DNA of 29,648 nucleotides. It comes from Temnopleurus reevesii. Taxonomy: Eukaryota > Echinodermata > Echinoidea > Temnopleuroida > Temnopleuridae. The notes beneath the pieces are model-generated. The model worked only from the letters and a program-made list of their open reading frames with translations. It did not search any database and was not told where the DNA came from. The position numbers and the translations under genes were made by a program. The stretch spans positions 60,119 through 89,766 of the forward strand of contig BQKZ01000447.1 in the NCBI GenBank assembly GCA_036244855.1, read 5' to 3'. This document shows positions 10,529 through 20,900 of the stretch, one piece after another. The first letter of the stretch is position 1. Every line of letters begins with the position of its first letter.

Positions 10529-10678
10529 GCTGTTGGTGCCGCAGTGATCGCTATGCAGCGGTTAGGTGGAATCGGAGATGTTCTCACGGCTCTACGCACC
10601 GAGCACGAACATGTCGCGGAACCCCCAGCGGCCCCGGCAGCGGCCCCCATGCCAGCGACTGCATCGGCCGCCGAATAA
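10529..10678 (+). CDS. CAMK4: CaMKIV-like kinase last exon: calmodulin site end and Ala/Pro tail
   Basis: 150 nt entered in phase 0 after CTTCTCCAG, ending with TAA at 10676-10678. It encodes local residues 177-225. AVGAAVIAMQRLGGIGDVLT completes an amphipathic calmodulin-binding helix, in line with mammalian KLKAAVKAVVASSRLG. A short low-complexity Ala/Pro tail follows (EPPAAPAAAPMP). The exon is clearly GC-richer than its surroundings, as coding sequence would be. The tail after the calmodulin site is short compared with the roughly 130-residue acidic tail of mammalian CaMKIV, so either this lineage has a short form or other 3' exons are used in other isoforms. Confidence 0.9.
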   Translation, partial: AVGAAVIAMQRLGGIGDVLTALRTEHEHVAEPPAAPAAAPMPATASAAE

Positions 10679-10679
10679 A
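10674..10679 (+). promoter_or_regulatory. AATAAA poly(A) signal overlapping the stop codon
   Basis: The last codon and stop (GAA TAA) are followed by AAA, so the hexamer AATAAA contains the TAA stop. If used, cleavage would fall about 10-30 nt later and give an almost absent 3'UTR. Whether it is used is unknown. Confidence 0.4.
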
Positions 10680-10715
10680 AGTTTGATCCTTCCACGAAAT
10701 TTTCACATGCATCAG

Positions 10716-11254
10716 CCAGCCCTGTCTACAGTGGTCATGTAAATGGGTTCCCTCCAGAAGAAAATGTTGTTGAACCTTTGTATAAAAGTCACCTGTCTAC
10801 AGTGGCCACTTTTTCTGTATCCCTTGCTTGGCCACTATAGACCGGTATGACTTTATATCTCCCCTTCCCATTCCAATTGTAGAGGTAGCCTGTTTATAGA
10901 GGTCACCTGTCTGTAGTGCCCATTCTTTCTGTCTCCCCCTGGTGGAAGCTATAGACAGATTTCACTATATGCCTCCCCTCCCAATTCTGTCTTTAGTGGT
11001 CTGTAGAGGTCACCTGTTTGTTTTCTCTATCCCTTGGATGGCCACTATAAACAGGTTTCACTATATACCTCCCCTCCCAATTCTATCTTTAGTGGTCTAT
11101 AGAGGTCACCTGTCTAGATTGGCCACCTAAATTGGTTCCCTCCAGATTAAAACATGTTCTATAGAACCTGTCTTTTAAGATCACCTGTCTACAGTGGGCA
11201 CTTTTTCTGTTTCCTGTGCATGGCTACTATAGACAGGTTTGACTGTATACTTCC
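10716..11254. repeat. tandem dispersed repeat, CACCTGTCTACAGTGGCC family
   Basis: At least four imperfect units follow the kinase stop codon. Each carries GGTCACCTGTCTACAGTGG or similar, a TTTTTCTGT..CCC stretch, GGCCACTATAGACAGGTTTG and ATATACCTCCCCTCCCAATT. Related fragments lie at 5230-5560 and 17936-17976. The motif faces both ways within a unit (CCTGTCTACAGTGGCC and GGCCACTATAGACAGG), so each unit can fold back. Confidence 0.75.
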
Positions 11255-12050
11255 CCTTCTTGGTAGTAGCTCCAACAGTGAAGGTCATGATGGTATTTTG
11301 CCAGGATTTTTTGATTGAGCCAACACTCTATTCCGATTGCGTTACTGCTCCTTTAGATATTCGACCAACCCAATTTTTTTTACGACGCAATTTAGTGGTC
11401 CCGCGATCAGAGGAAGCTTATGCTCTGAGGGGAATGATCGATGTGAACAGATTAAAGGATGAAATATGTATAGAATCAAGGCTGGCGGTCTCAAGCAAAG
11501 GCCTTGGCAGATGAATTTGATACTATCGCAAATCGTTCATGTTCCTATACCTTCCCTTCTTTTTGCAAACATTACAGAGGGGTATCTTGGCAAAGATTCA
11601 AGATTCAAGAATAATCTCTGCAGGGGTTGAGAGTCAAGATATATATATATATAGTCAAATATATCTCTATAACCAGCTTATACTTTGACAGATGTGCATC
11701 CTTGATATTGGTAACTAAACAAATTTCTCACGAACTTGAGTTGCAGAACTTTTTTGAGGTGTTAAATTTTTTATTTTTCCAACCGATAGATAACTGTACG
11801 GGGCCTTCAAAAATGAGGATGAGTTTATTGACCAAATGTCTATGTTTTGTCTTTGAAAGAATTGCACATTGTGTAATGTAATTTAGATCATTGACGATAG
11901 TTTATAGGTTTTGTCCACCTTTTGGCCCATGATACCAGTGATCATTTTCGAAATGTAAATCATACATGGAGAATAGTTCAATTCCTTAGTTTGCGAAATG
12001 CCATTTTATGTGGTCATTCCCCATCAATACTCATCCAGAAAGAAAAAAAA
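11255..12050. other. no gene seen
   Basis: An AT-rich region with a short (AT)n run near 11640-11652. An open frame at 11239-11514 resembles no family I know and is judged to be chance. Part of this could be kinase 3'UTR if the early poly(A) signal is bypassed. Confidence 0.4.
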
Positions 12051-12292
12051 GCTGTGAGCAGAATGGCGGAAGACATTGAGATACATATAACAACTTTTAT
12101 TCATCTTTACAATATGTCCTAACACACTACAGAATGTGGCTTCCCTTTTTATTCAATGAACAAGTGCAACACCTGCTCTACATTTCTTTGCAGGATGAGA
12201 GGAAAACAAAATTCTAAGATTTTCTAGAGCTTTTGTTAAAGATTGTATGGGAGCTGTTTTACCATTTTGATCATCTATCTCTGCTCATAATG
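12051..12292. mobile_element. foldback MITE, family CACTGTGAGCAG, decayed copy
   Basis: Starts GCTGTGAGCAGAATGGCGGA, has internal TTATTCAATGAACAAGTGCAACACCTG (compare TATTCACTGAACAAATGCAACACCT in the 13400 copy) and ends CTCTGCTCATAATGC. It is the most diverged of the four copies in the window. Confidence 0.65.
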
Positions 12293-12510
12293 CATTCTGA
12301 ATGCAGTTTAATTGGAGTGGACTCAGTTCCATGTAATACACTGGGTTGGATGGAAAGTTCTGTGTTTAGGGCATGCTGATTGATTGAGTACTCTCTTATT
12401 ACATTTTGGAGAAAGACACTCTGAACAAGATTTGTGATTTTACGAATGTCCTTCTTTTCTTGGTGTTGCAAAGGGTCAAAATTACAGTTGAATCATGATT
12501 TTCAGTGCGA

Positions 12511-12670
12511 TGTTTCACCAAGATACGAAAGACTTTACACACGACTTTACGTTCGACTGGTATCAGTTCTTGTGCGTAATTGTTCATACTATTATGCACA
12601 TTCAGAGCAAGAACTGGTACCAGTCGAACTTAAAGTCGTTCTTAAAGTCGTTCTTATCTTGGTGAAACAC
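12511..12670. mobile_element. near-palindromic foldback element, ~60-bp arms
   Basis: The left arm GTTTCACCAAGATACGAAAG..CGTTCGACTGGTATCAGTTCTTG pairs with the right arm CAAGAACTGGTACCAGTCGA..TTCTTATCTTGGTGAAAC around a loop of about 40 bases. The stem also contains short ACGACTTT sub-repeats. No coding content. Transcribed, it would form a long hairpin. Confidence 0.8.
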
Positions 12671-13399
12671 CGCCCAGGAGAGAGTTTCGTCATGGCTCGA
12701 GTGTCAGGTGGAAAATACCGACTTAAATAAATGATCATGGTGATGGTTAATTATTGATTAATTTTAGAACAAAACCAATTTCTGATTTATTTATATTTCT
12801 GTATATATGCCTTTTGAATTATGCACTTGTAAATATCATGCAAGAGGTCACACTTTACATCATTTGCAAAAATTATCAATTTTTTCTAGAAAACCATGGG
12901 TTACCTTTTCGATTGCAAAGTGGTCTGTCTCAAGGTAGGATGAGAAGCGATGTTAGGAAATATTTTTGTTGTTGAAGAGGTATCATTTGCATTTCTGGAA
13001 ATGGAACAAATTGTTTTATTATTATGATGTGGGCAGTTGATATTGAGCTTTCACATTCATTAAGATACTACTGATGATATACCTGCTCTTCATAAAAATG
13101 AAAGTATTATTATTATTATCGGAAGATATGTAACAAGGTTTGAAAATTCTGATTAAACTTAATAGTTTCTTAATACTGGAAAGTATATAAGATTTAAATC
13201 TATTTCCTTTCATTATGATTTGAAATATTGCCAGTTTGAATATCCTGTTTTTCTCTCAATTTCATTGAATGCATTTGGAGCCAAATACTTGGAAAAAGTA
13301 GATGTTTTATTGCCTCTTTTTTATTTTCAACTTGTTTATAAAATGTATCTCTTTGTGTGTTTCTATTCCCTTTGTACTTCAGTCACAATACACCATTTG
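12671..13399. other. no gene seen
   Basis: AT-rich sequence with no recognised exon, RNA gene or repeat. Confidence 0.4.
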
Positions 13400-13655
13400 C
13401 ACTGTGAGCAGAAGGGACAAATTAATTATACAAAATAAACCTCTTTCATTCAAGCGTGTAGTAGCCAAAAGCACATAAAAGAAGGTTGTTTCCTCGTCTA
13501 TTCACTGAACAAATGCAACACCTATTCAACATTTCTCTACGGAATAACAGGGAACGAACTGTTTATATGAGTGTGGTACTAGTGAAGCTATTGTGAATGT
13601 TTGAATGGAAGTTGTTAACTATGCTCCAATTCTTTGTCCTTTCTGTTCACAGTGC
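13400..13655. mobile_element. foldback MITE, family CACTGTGAGCAG, copy 3
   Basis: Terminal inverted repeats CACTGTGAGCAGAAGGGAC and TTTGTCCTTTCTGTTCACAG bound a non-coding 256-bp element. The next copy starts only 28 bp later. Confidence 0.85.
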
Positions 13656-13683
13656 AGTGGTTTGATCTTCTATTGAGCCAATT

Positions 13684-13920
13684 ACTGTGAGCAGAAGGGA
13701 CAAAGGATTTTGGACAATTTAAACAACTCCATTGAAGCCTTGACAGTAGCTTCATCAAGACAAACGAAAGTACCTTCGCTATTCATTATGTGTCGCCTGT
13801 CTGACATTCTTCTGCACAATAAAAAGGAGGTTACTCTCTTTTGTGTTTATCTAGCTACTGTGAATGCTTCAATGAAGTTGTTTACTTTGTCCAAAATCCA
13901 TTGTCCCTTCTACTCACGGT
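13684..13920. mobile_element. foldback MITE, family CACTGTGAGCAG, copy 4
   Basis: Starts ACTGTGAGCAGAAGGGACAA and ends CATTGTCCCTTCTACTCACG, with TTTAAACAACTCCATTGAAG inside the left arm matched by CTTCAATGAAGTTGTTTACT at the right. Adjacent to copy 3 in the same orientation class. Confidence 0.85.
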
Positions 13921-14143
13921 GAATACCAAATCTTGAATTTTATCAGTCATAATCTCAGAGATCTTGAAAAAAACAAAAACCTAATGTGTCAATTTCTTAT
14001 TTGGAAGTATTCCTTGTAGCTTACAAGTTTAGAGTTCATGGTCAAAGAACAAATATTTTGGACCACTTTATTATAATTGACAATTATGAATTGTAAAAAT
14101 CAAGATTTGTCGTAATTTTTTGTCACACATGTGACTACGAAGT

Positions 14144-14452
14144 TGTTGCTAGAAAGTTGCAATCAATTGCAAGTTCATTTGATTATGGAGCACCAATCAA
14201 AAATCATCGTTACATGTGTTGTCTGATCAGGGGCCTGTAACATAAAAGATGCAATTAAACTTACAACAAATATTTATAGTAAATCTATGGCAAAATGTGT
14301 ACCAAAGAGATGCAATTAATTGCAAGATTTATCGCATCTCTTTTTTGTTACAGGCCCCAGAAGTGCACTTTGCACAAATTATAATATGTATTTCACTTTG
14401 AAAAGGACTTGCAGTAAATTGATTTGCAATTGATCACAACTATCTAGCAACA
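14144..14452. mobile_element. foldback MITE, family TGTTGCTAGAAAG, interrupted by another MITE
   Basis: The ends TGTTGCTAGAAAGTTGCAAT and TTGATCACAACTATCTAGCA (continuing CA) are inverted repeats. The element at 14230-14358 is inserted in the middle. Removing it leaves about 180 bp, close to the uninterrupted copy at 14595-14771, and the flanks (TTGTCTGATCA and AGAAGTGCAC) align with CTTGTCAGAAGCATGG in that copy. Confidence 0.8.
14230..14358. mobile_element. foldback MITE, family GGGGCCTGTAAC, nested copy
   Basis: Begins GGGGCCTGTAACATAAAAGA and ends CTCTTTTTTGTTACAGGCCCC, with internal GATGCAATTAA and GCAATTAATTGCAAG motifs. It lies inside the TGTTGCTAGAAAG element, so it is the younger insertion. 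Sister copies are at 28784-28911 (intact) and 2876-2992 (decayed). Confidence 0.85.
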
Positions 14453-14594
14453 TCATCTAGACATCACTTTATTGTGTTTTACAAATGTGACTAGAGTACT
14501 ATCTTTTGAACCCAAAGGTTTTGTGCATTCCATTTCTGCCTCCTGTGTCTTATCATTATTCTATCTTGCTCCATCCACCTATTCCAAACATAGT

Positions 14595-14771
14595 GGGTGT
14601 TGCTAGAAAGTTGCAGTTGATTGCAAGTTGCAATTGATCAGGACAATCAAAATCATTGTTTCATGCACTTCTTGTCAGAAGCATGGACAGTGCTCGATGA
14701 AAATGTGCATTTCAAAATTTATCCTGAATTGCGGTTGATTTGCCATTGATTGAAACTTTCTAGCAACACCC
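14595..14771. mobile_element. foldback MITE, family TGTTGCTAGAAAG, intact copy
   Basis: The left end GGGTGTTGCTAGAAAGTTGC and right end GAAACTTTCTAGCAACACCC are nearly perfect inverted repeats, followed inward by alternating TTGATTGCAAGTTGCAATTG and TTGCGGTTGATTTGCCATTG. About 177 bp, non-coding. Confidence 0.85.
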
Positions 14772-16315
14772 TCTTATTTCCTTTGATATGTTGCTGCCTA
14801 CTTGTATTTCTTGTGATAAAAGTAGAAAAATGCACTTTTTATGAGTTATACTTCTATATGTAATATAGCAAAATGTTTGCGGTGTGATTTCGAGGACTGT
14901 AAGGTTGATCAGCTAGAATTATGTCGTCATTTTGACCATGACATTCAGATAATATTCATATTGTTTGAATGAAAGAATTAATTCTATACTTGTATTTGTA
15001 TTTTTGACATTTTCAAAGGGTTCGTTTATGCAAAAATTAATGTATGCGTATATGTTTCTGTTTGATGTTGGCAATGTTGGTTTATGGGACAATTTAGGGG
15101 TGCTTGGAAGGAATTATTAATTAGAAGCCAATGAAATACTAGAAAAAATGATATATCTATCACAATCTGCTCAACTATAACCATACATTTTCATTTCAAA
15201 ACCTGATAATGTTTATTTACATATTTTATATGTTAGATGAGCATTTTCTTCAGATTCTATTCCAGTCAATTTATTTCTACCTGATAATGCTTGGCTATTA
15301 TCAGATAAACTTGAATGCTGATAAATGTCCTACACTGAAAAGATAATTAATTAGTGTTTAAAATCAAATAGTTCATTGTATTTAACTTTATATTATATTG
15401 TAGCTATAAAAAAGTTCAAGTTTTGAAATATTTCGAAAGGCTGAAACAATACTAACCTTAAAAGGAAAGGAGGGATTTTTTTTAGAAATACAAAGTTCTT
15501 TAATCCAAAGTATATTGCTGAAAATTGATTAATTGTACTAGGAAAAATTAAATTTCCATATAATGTACACTATATGTTCCTATATCCTATATTGATTGAA
15601 TGTTTTAAATTATATCCATATTTTCTAGCAGTTTGAAAAGTAATTGAAATGAAATGATATAATTATGGAATTTCATAATGTTTCTTACATGTTCCAAGTA
15701 AAAGATTTCTATCAAAGTATGCCTGAATAATTTCTATTTCATATTTTCATGTATAAGGAGACAAATAAATTTCCTACCTCAAAAACTTGTACACAACACA
15801 ATGATAGAAATGAGAGATGTTGTATTTAATTCCAAGTTTTACATTCATTTGGGTGGTATACAAACTGGCTGAAGAAATAAGATATCAAATGATTTGTCCA
15901 TACCTTTAAATACACAATCCAATTGTTGGAAAAGCAGCTATATTATTGTTTTTGTGATTCCATTGATTTAAAAAAAATGTGTCCGTGTCCTGTACCATAA
16001 TTGCAAACTCTATATCAACCAAAATCTTTAGAGGACTACAATTTTTCAGGAGCTTTAAAGCAATGTGGAGGGTATTGTATGAGCTGACATTTTCGCGGTG
16101 GTTTTATTTTTTGCGAATTTTGCAATCTTGGCCTCGTTAAAATTTCCACTCTGTATGATGCACATTCATGATATGTGTACAAACAAACAAACACAAAATG
16201 AAAATAACAACACGCCAATGTGTCAAACTGGTGGGAAATTGTGAAAATATATTTACGCTAGAATATCGGCTTATACAGTATACTGTTGCTATTTAATTAC
16301 ATCGTAGAATCATTA
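14772..16315. other. long AT-rich stretch, no gene seen
   Basis: No exon-like or repeated feature was recognised on either strand. It may be intergenic or part of a long 3'UTR of the kinase gene; the sequence alone does not decide. Confidence 0.4.
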
Positions 16316-16339
16316 TAAAGGTGAGTTGAAAGGGTCGAG

Positions 16340-16805
16340 AAATGCTGGGTCCTCGCAATCATGGAAAATCCTTGAAGAAAATTGAGGTCATGGAAAGTTA
16401 GGGAAAAGTCATGGAATTTAGAATATTGAGAAAAGTCATGGAATTATGTAGTCCAGTTGAGGACTGTGTGTTCTTATGTAAGGACTCTGTGGTTGAGTGC
16501 TATGCAGTCCCTGTGTGTTCAGTGTAAAAGAATATGCAGAGGTGGGTGCTATCAGGACACACAGTCCTCAACTGGACTAGGAGTTATGTTGACTATGGGA
16601 TGTTGGGGAAATGAGAAAGGTACCCTTATCGTGAAACAGACTGATATACTAATGATGATAGATGTATAGTTCATCAGTAAGATGGTGGGTAGAATCATGG
16701 CTATGGGCAGAGGTGGAGGCCATCGTAATGTGTGTGATTTTGGAAACTGTGTAAGGAAGGAAGTCATGGAAAGTATAAATTTAATCATGGAAAAGTCATG
16801 GAATT
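16340..16805. repeat. TCATGGAAAAGTCATGGAAT repeat split by an inverted repeat
   Basis: Units of the type TCATGGAAA and GTCATGGAATT recur at 16360-16445 and again at 16760-16803. Between them lie inverted arms AGTCCAGTTGAGGACTGTGT (16450-16469) and ACACAGTCCTCAACTGGACT (about 16559-16578). The order suggests that a foldback element inserted into a dispersed repeat, with extra sequence to 16757. Confidence 0.55.
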
Positions 16806-17935
16806 CTGTTTTCAAATTTCTGTGAGAATCCTGTAAATGACAATTGGAAGGGGGTTTCATGTCATCAGACTACATAAGAATATTAGTTCCTTTCTGATAT
16901 GTATTTTGCTTAAAGTATGCAATGGAACACCTGTTTTATTATCTTGAAGACCAACTTCTTAAAGGCTACTACAAACTAAAGCTTTTTGATTTTGTCTTCT
17001 TGCTACAGAGATTTTAGGATGGGAAATTGTTGTGTGATGTGAAACAATATTACCAAATATTTTCATTATTGTGCATTGACATAAATTGTTGGAGTTTTTA
17101 TGTTTATCTTGCTTTGTTCTATGGTTATAGCGCAGGAATTTGTGATAATTCTTGCAAAAAGTCTTCACTAGCTTCGAAAATTTTATTATGAACATGACTC
17201 CCAAATTGGTCAAACCAAGTGGTTCAACTGCAGTCACATTCAGATAATGTAATCACAAGCCTAAAGAGAGTTACAAATGCGGTCAGGCTTGCATTTTTTT
17301 TTGCCAGAGTAAACGCTAATGATTTGACTGCAGCTCATTGCGAGACAGATGGATTTTCCCACTTATTTCATGAAATGATATTGGTTATGATCTATATTTT
17401 GCTGTGTGTGTATTCCTTCTGTATTACTGGCAGGTCCAGGGAAATGGGAGAAAAGGGGGCATGAATTCATATTTCATTTTTTTTTTTTTTTTTATTCATT
17501 GTCAAATTATGAGTGCCATTTATAAACCCCTTTTATTTTCTAGCCCTACCGTGTAGGTCTGCCATTTTCACTATTTCATTGGTGTTTATGTATATATAGG
17601 ATATTTCTATATTTCCTTTGATATTATCATGGTTTGGAAGGAAGATAAGGAAAGAGTTATGTATTGCTTTTTCAATGCAACAATACCACAAGAATACTAT
17701 TTGATAATATTATAATTTATATTTCATACTTTGTATAAGGTATAAGGTAAATTTGAAAAATAGAATGGAAGTTTTATTTATTTGCAATAAAAAAAACCAG
17801 ATCCATTTTTGATTAATTTCTCAAAGTCTATCAGAACAAAATTTGATATGCAATGACACTTGAAAAAAAATGAGCATTTTCAACCACTGCAGACTGTTTT
17901 AAATATTGGGGGACGGGATGGGGGTTGTATTTTGG
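16806..17935. other. no gene seen
   Basis: AT-rich; a run of about 17 T lies near 17478-17494. Nothing else was recognised. Confidence 0.4.
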
Positions 17936-17976
17936 TATTTCCATTGTATGGCCACTATAGACAGGTTTGACTATAG
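17936..17976. repeat. solo fragment of the CACCTGTCTACAGTGGCC family
   Basis: TATGGCCACTATAGACAGGT followed by TTGACTATAGT matches one end of the units at 10716-11254. Confidence 0.6.
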
Positions 17977-20900
17977 TTATATATTTTGTTTTGAATATAG
18001 GCCATGGTATGGTATGTTCTGTGAGAACTGATTGATTTATTAAATTGATTGATTAATTTGTCTGATTTTCAATGGAAATATAAAAAAAACGCCAAATATT
18101 TTGACTGCAATATACAGAAAAGTATATGCCCCTATCATCATTTTAATGTCATTTGTTCAAAGCGGGATGGTATTAGAGAGAAAAAATGTAGATACTAAGT
18201 TGAGATCAATATTGCACCATATTATTAGTGGACCAAGCTAATATATGCATTTGTATTGTGTTGTGATGGACCCTGTAATTCATTTGTTGTTTAAACAATA
18301 TTCTATTATATTAAGACTATGCAGTATGGTATTGATGTATCATGGTGTCTATTTACCCCTTTGTGTCTTTTTGCCTCATTGAATCTATTAATAAAACAAA
18401 CCTAACATTGGACTAGAGTCAAATATATATCTAAATACACATTTGTCCCTCATACCGAAGATGTTAGCTAATTTGGTTAGAGTATTCTAATTGGTATTTT
18501 GTGATGAATATTAGGAAAGTTATTAAGATATCAACCATTCTTTATCAGATTTAATTTTGTCCCAACAGCATTGTCCCTTGATATATGTGTGTCCATTGTT
18601 ATTTTAATTTTGTTGAGCAGATAAACATATTAATGTAATGTACTCAGAGCCCATCAGTACCTGAGGGTTATTTTCATATTTTTTGTTCAAATTTGCTTTT
18701 TTTACCAGATGAAGTGAAGAGTTCAATATGACGTGATCTAATTTCTTCAAAAAAGTTTGGAAACTTAATTAAACGGACACATATACAAATATGAAAAATT
18801 TGTTTCTATATCAAGTCCTATTATTGAAAAATTCAAATAAACAAAGAGATAACATCAATAACAGATTCTGCAGCACCCCCTTGCATACCTTTGGTCATTT
18901 CAGGTACTAAGTTTTGGATTATCTTTTGGAAACAAATGAACAAATCCTTTATATAATAGAATACTCCTCTTAGTGGCACTATTCAATATTGAAATTGATT
19001 TCCAATATTTATTTTTCTACGTGTCCGTGAACATAATTTTCCGAACTTATTTTAGGAGTTTATTTCATCACCATGTCAATAGCTACTACCATACTTATGA
19101 AAATGGAGTGTTCAGTTTATGCTGACAGTATTTGGAATTTGACCAATGTGTGTTATAAAACACGCTTCTAACATTCCCTTTCCTTATTCTACATTAACAT
19201 TGAATTCCTATAATGATATTTGGACTATTCCAATTGGTCAGTTTACTAATAGACTCAAATTTATGCACATTTCGAGTCAATGAACGTAGTTTTGCAATGG
19301 CCTTAATGATATGGTATGGGTAGTAACAACTGAATTACAATACTTAGAATCCAGCTTGCATATGTCACTTGTTGCTGTCAGGCAAGCCTTGAAACCATTT
19401 GGGTTGCTGAGAAAACCTGTTTTGTATCGAGAAGGAATGAAATTTGCATCTTTTAGTAAACCCACCATTAAACATTAAAGCTGCCATAATTCATATGAAG
19501 CATGTAAATTCAGTTGTAAATCTAACCACTTTTGTAGAAATCTTAATCAGTGCAGAAACGATTTTTACTTTTGATGCACAATCGATTCAACAAAGCATAT
19601 TTAAATTATTTGATTAAAAAAAAAGCTTTCTTCAATGCAGTGCTGTGATTTCTCTAAGATAAGAATATTTTTCTTCCACACTTATGCACTTTTTAAAAAA
19701 CATTTTTGCTGAGAAAAAAATGCAATGTATTTTTATTCCTCCTCATTTATGCACCTGTTATGCATTGCAAAACTATAATTTTTCTTTATCATTTGAATCT
19801 TGTGTTTTTCCATTTTACTGCATTTGTTTTTAAAAACCATGTCATTTTCATGATGTATTATATTGTTTTTGTGGCAATGTATATTGGAGATTTGGTTTCC
19901 TGTACAGATTGGTGATTGATACTTTTTGAGCACTGGATGTTTTTAGAATTCTTATCGAGATGATGTAAATATATAGGTCCAGAATCATGTCTTATTGTGT
20001 ATGGCATCTATTAAGATATAAGTTTATGTTTGATATTCTTAGAGAAGATCTATTAAAATAGTACACATTCAATATTAAATGTTGTTCATGTATTGTGTGA
20101 ATTTGTCGATGGGTGCATTTTTCACATTGTAGAGTTCTTTTCAAGAGTATAGGAAGATATCTTAACTGTATGTATTCATTTCTGTGATCAGAAGAGGTCA
20201 GTTTACTGCAAGGTTTGGATGACTTTTACCAAACTGAAGATGTGTCAGTACTCCTTTATTTTATTCAAAAGAAAATAATAAATGTATGTCATGCACACAT
20301 CAGCTTCCAGGATTTGAATTTCAAAGGGGGGGGGGGGGGTGCTCAACCAACTTTGTTTCTGCCTCCCTCAAGAAGCTGGCAAGCAAAAACTAAAGTGCTG
20401 TAAACAAGTAAGGAATTCTTATTTCTCGACTCAAAAGTATTATCGTAAATAATCTGGGTCAATGGCACTTTGTGAATGGGGCAGGGGGGTTACCCACTAA
20501 CCTAATAGTGGAATTTTCACTTTTTGTGCTTGATGAGTGATAGGGTGGAACTAAATTTAAAAAAAAAAGAAAGAATATAGATGAAGGTGAAGATGAAACC
20601 AGCACAAAACTCATAAATCATCCAATCAAATCAGGCAAAAATTTCCGTAAAATCTTCTTTAATACAATATGATAGCATTTGGAATCATACAAATCAATTT
20701 GTTCAGGCGTTCAAGCAATACTAAAAATTAGAAAACACTACTACAAACGGATGACAAGTATATTCTAAATGTAAACTTGTAAAAATTGGAATTGTCTCCA
20801 TAGTATTCAAAGGTCAATTGCATGAAATGGTCTGCCCTGTCATCTCCTTGCAAAGATGTCTTAACTTATTGTGCCACATTTTAACATTGACACAAACGTT

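Noticed and set aside
11239..11514. 91-residue open frame downstream of the kinase
   Set aside because: Begins inside a dispersed repeat, has no recognisable domain and no supporting splice context.
12828..19971. TGTAAATA Pumilio-type sites at 12828 and 19964
   Set aside because: Two octamers in 7 kb of AT-rich sequence is about what chance gives, and it is not known that the region is transcribed.
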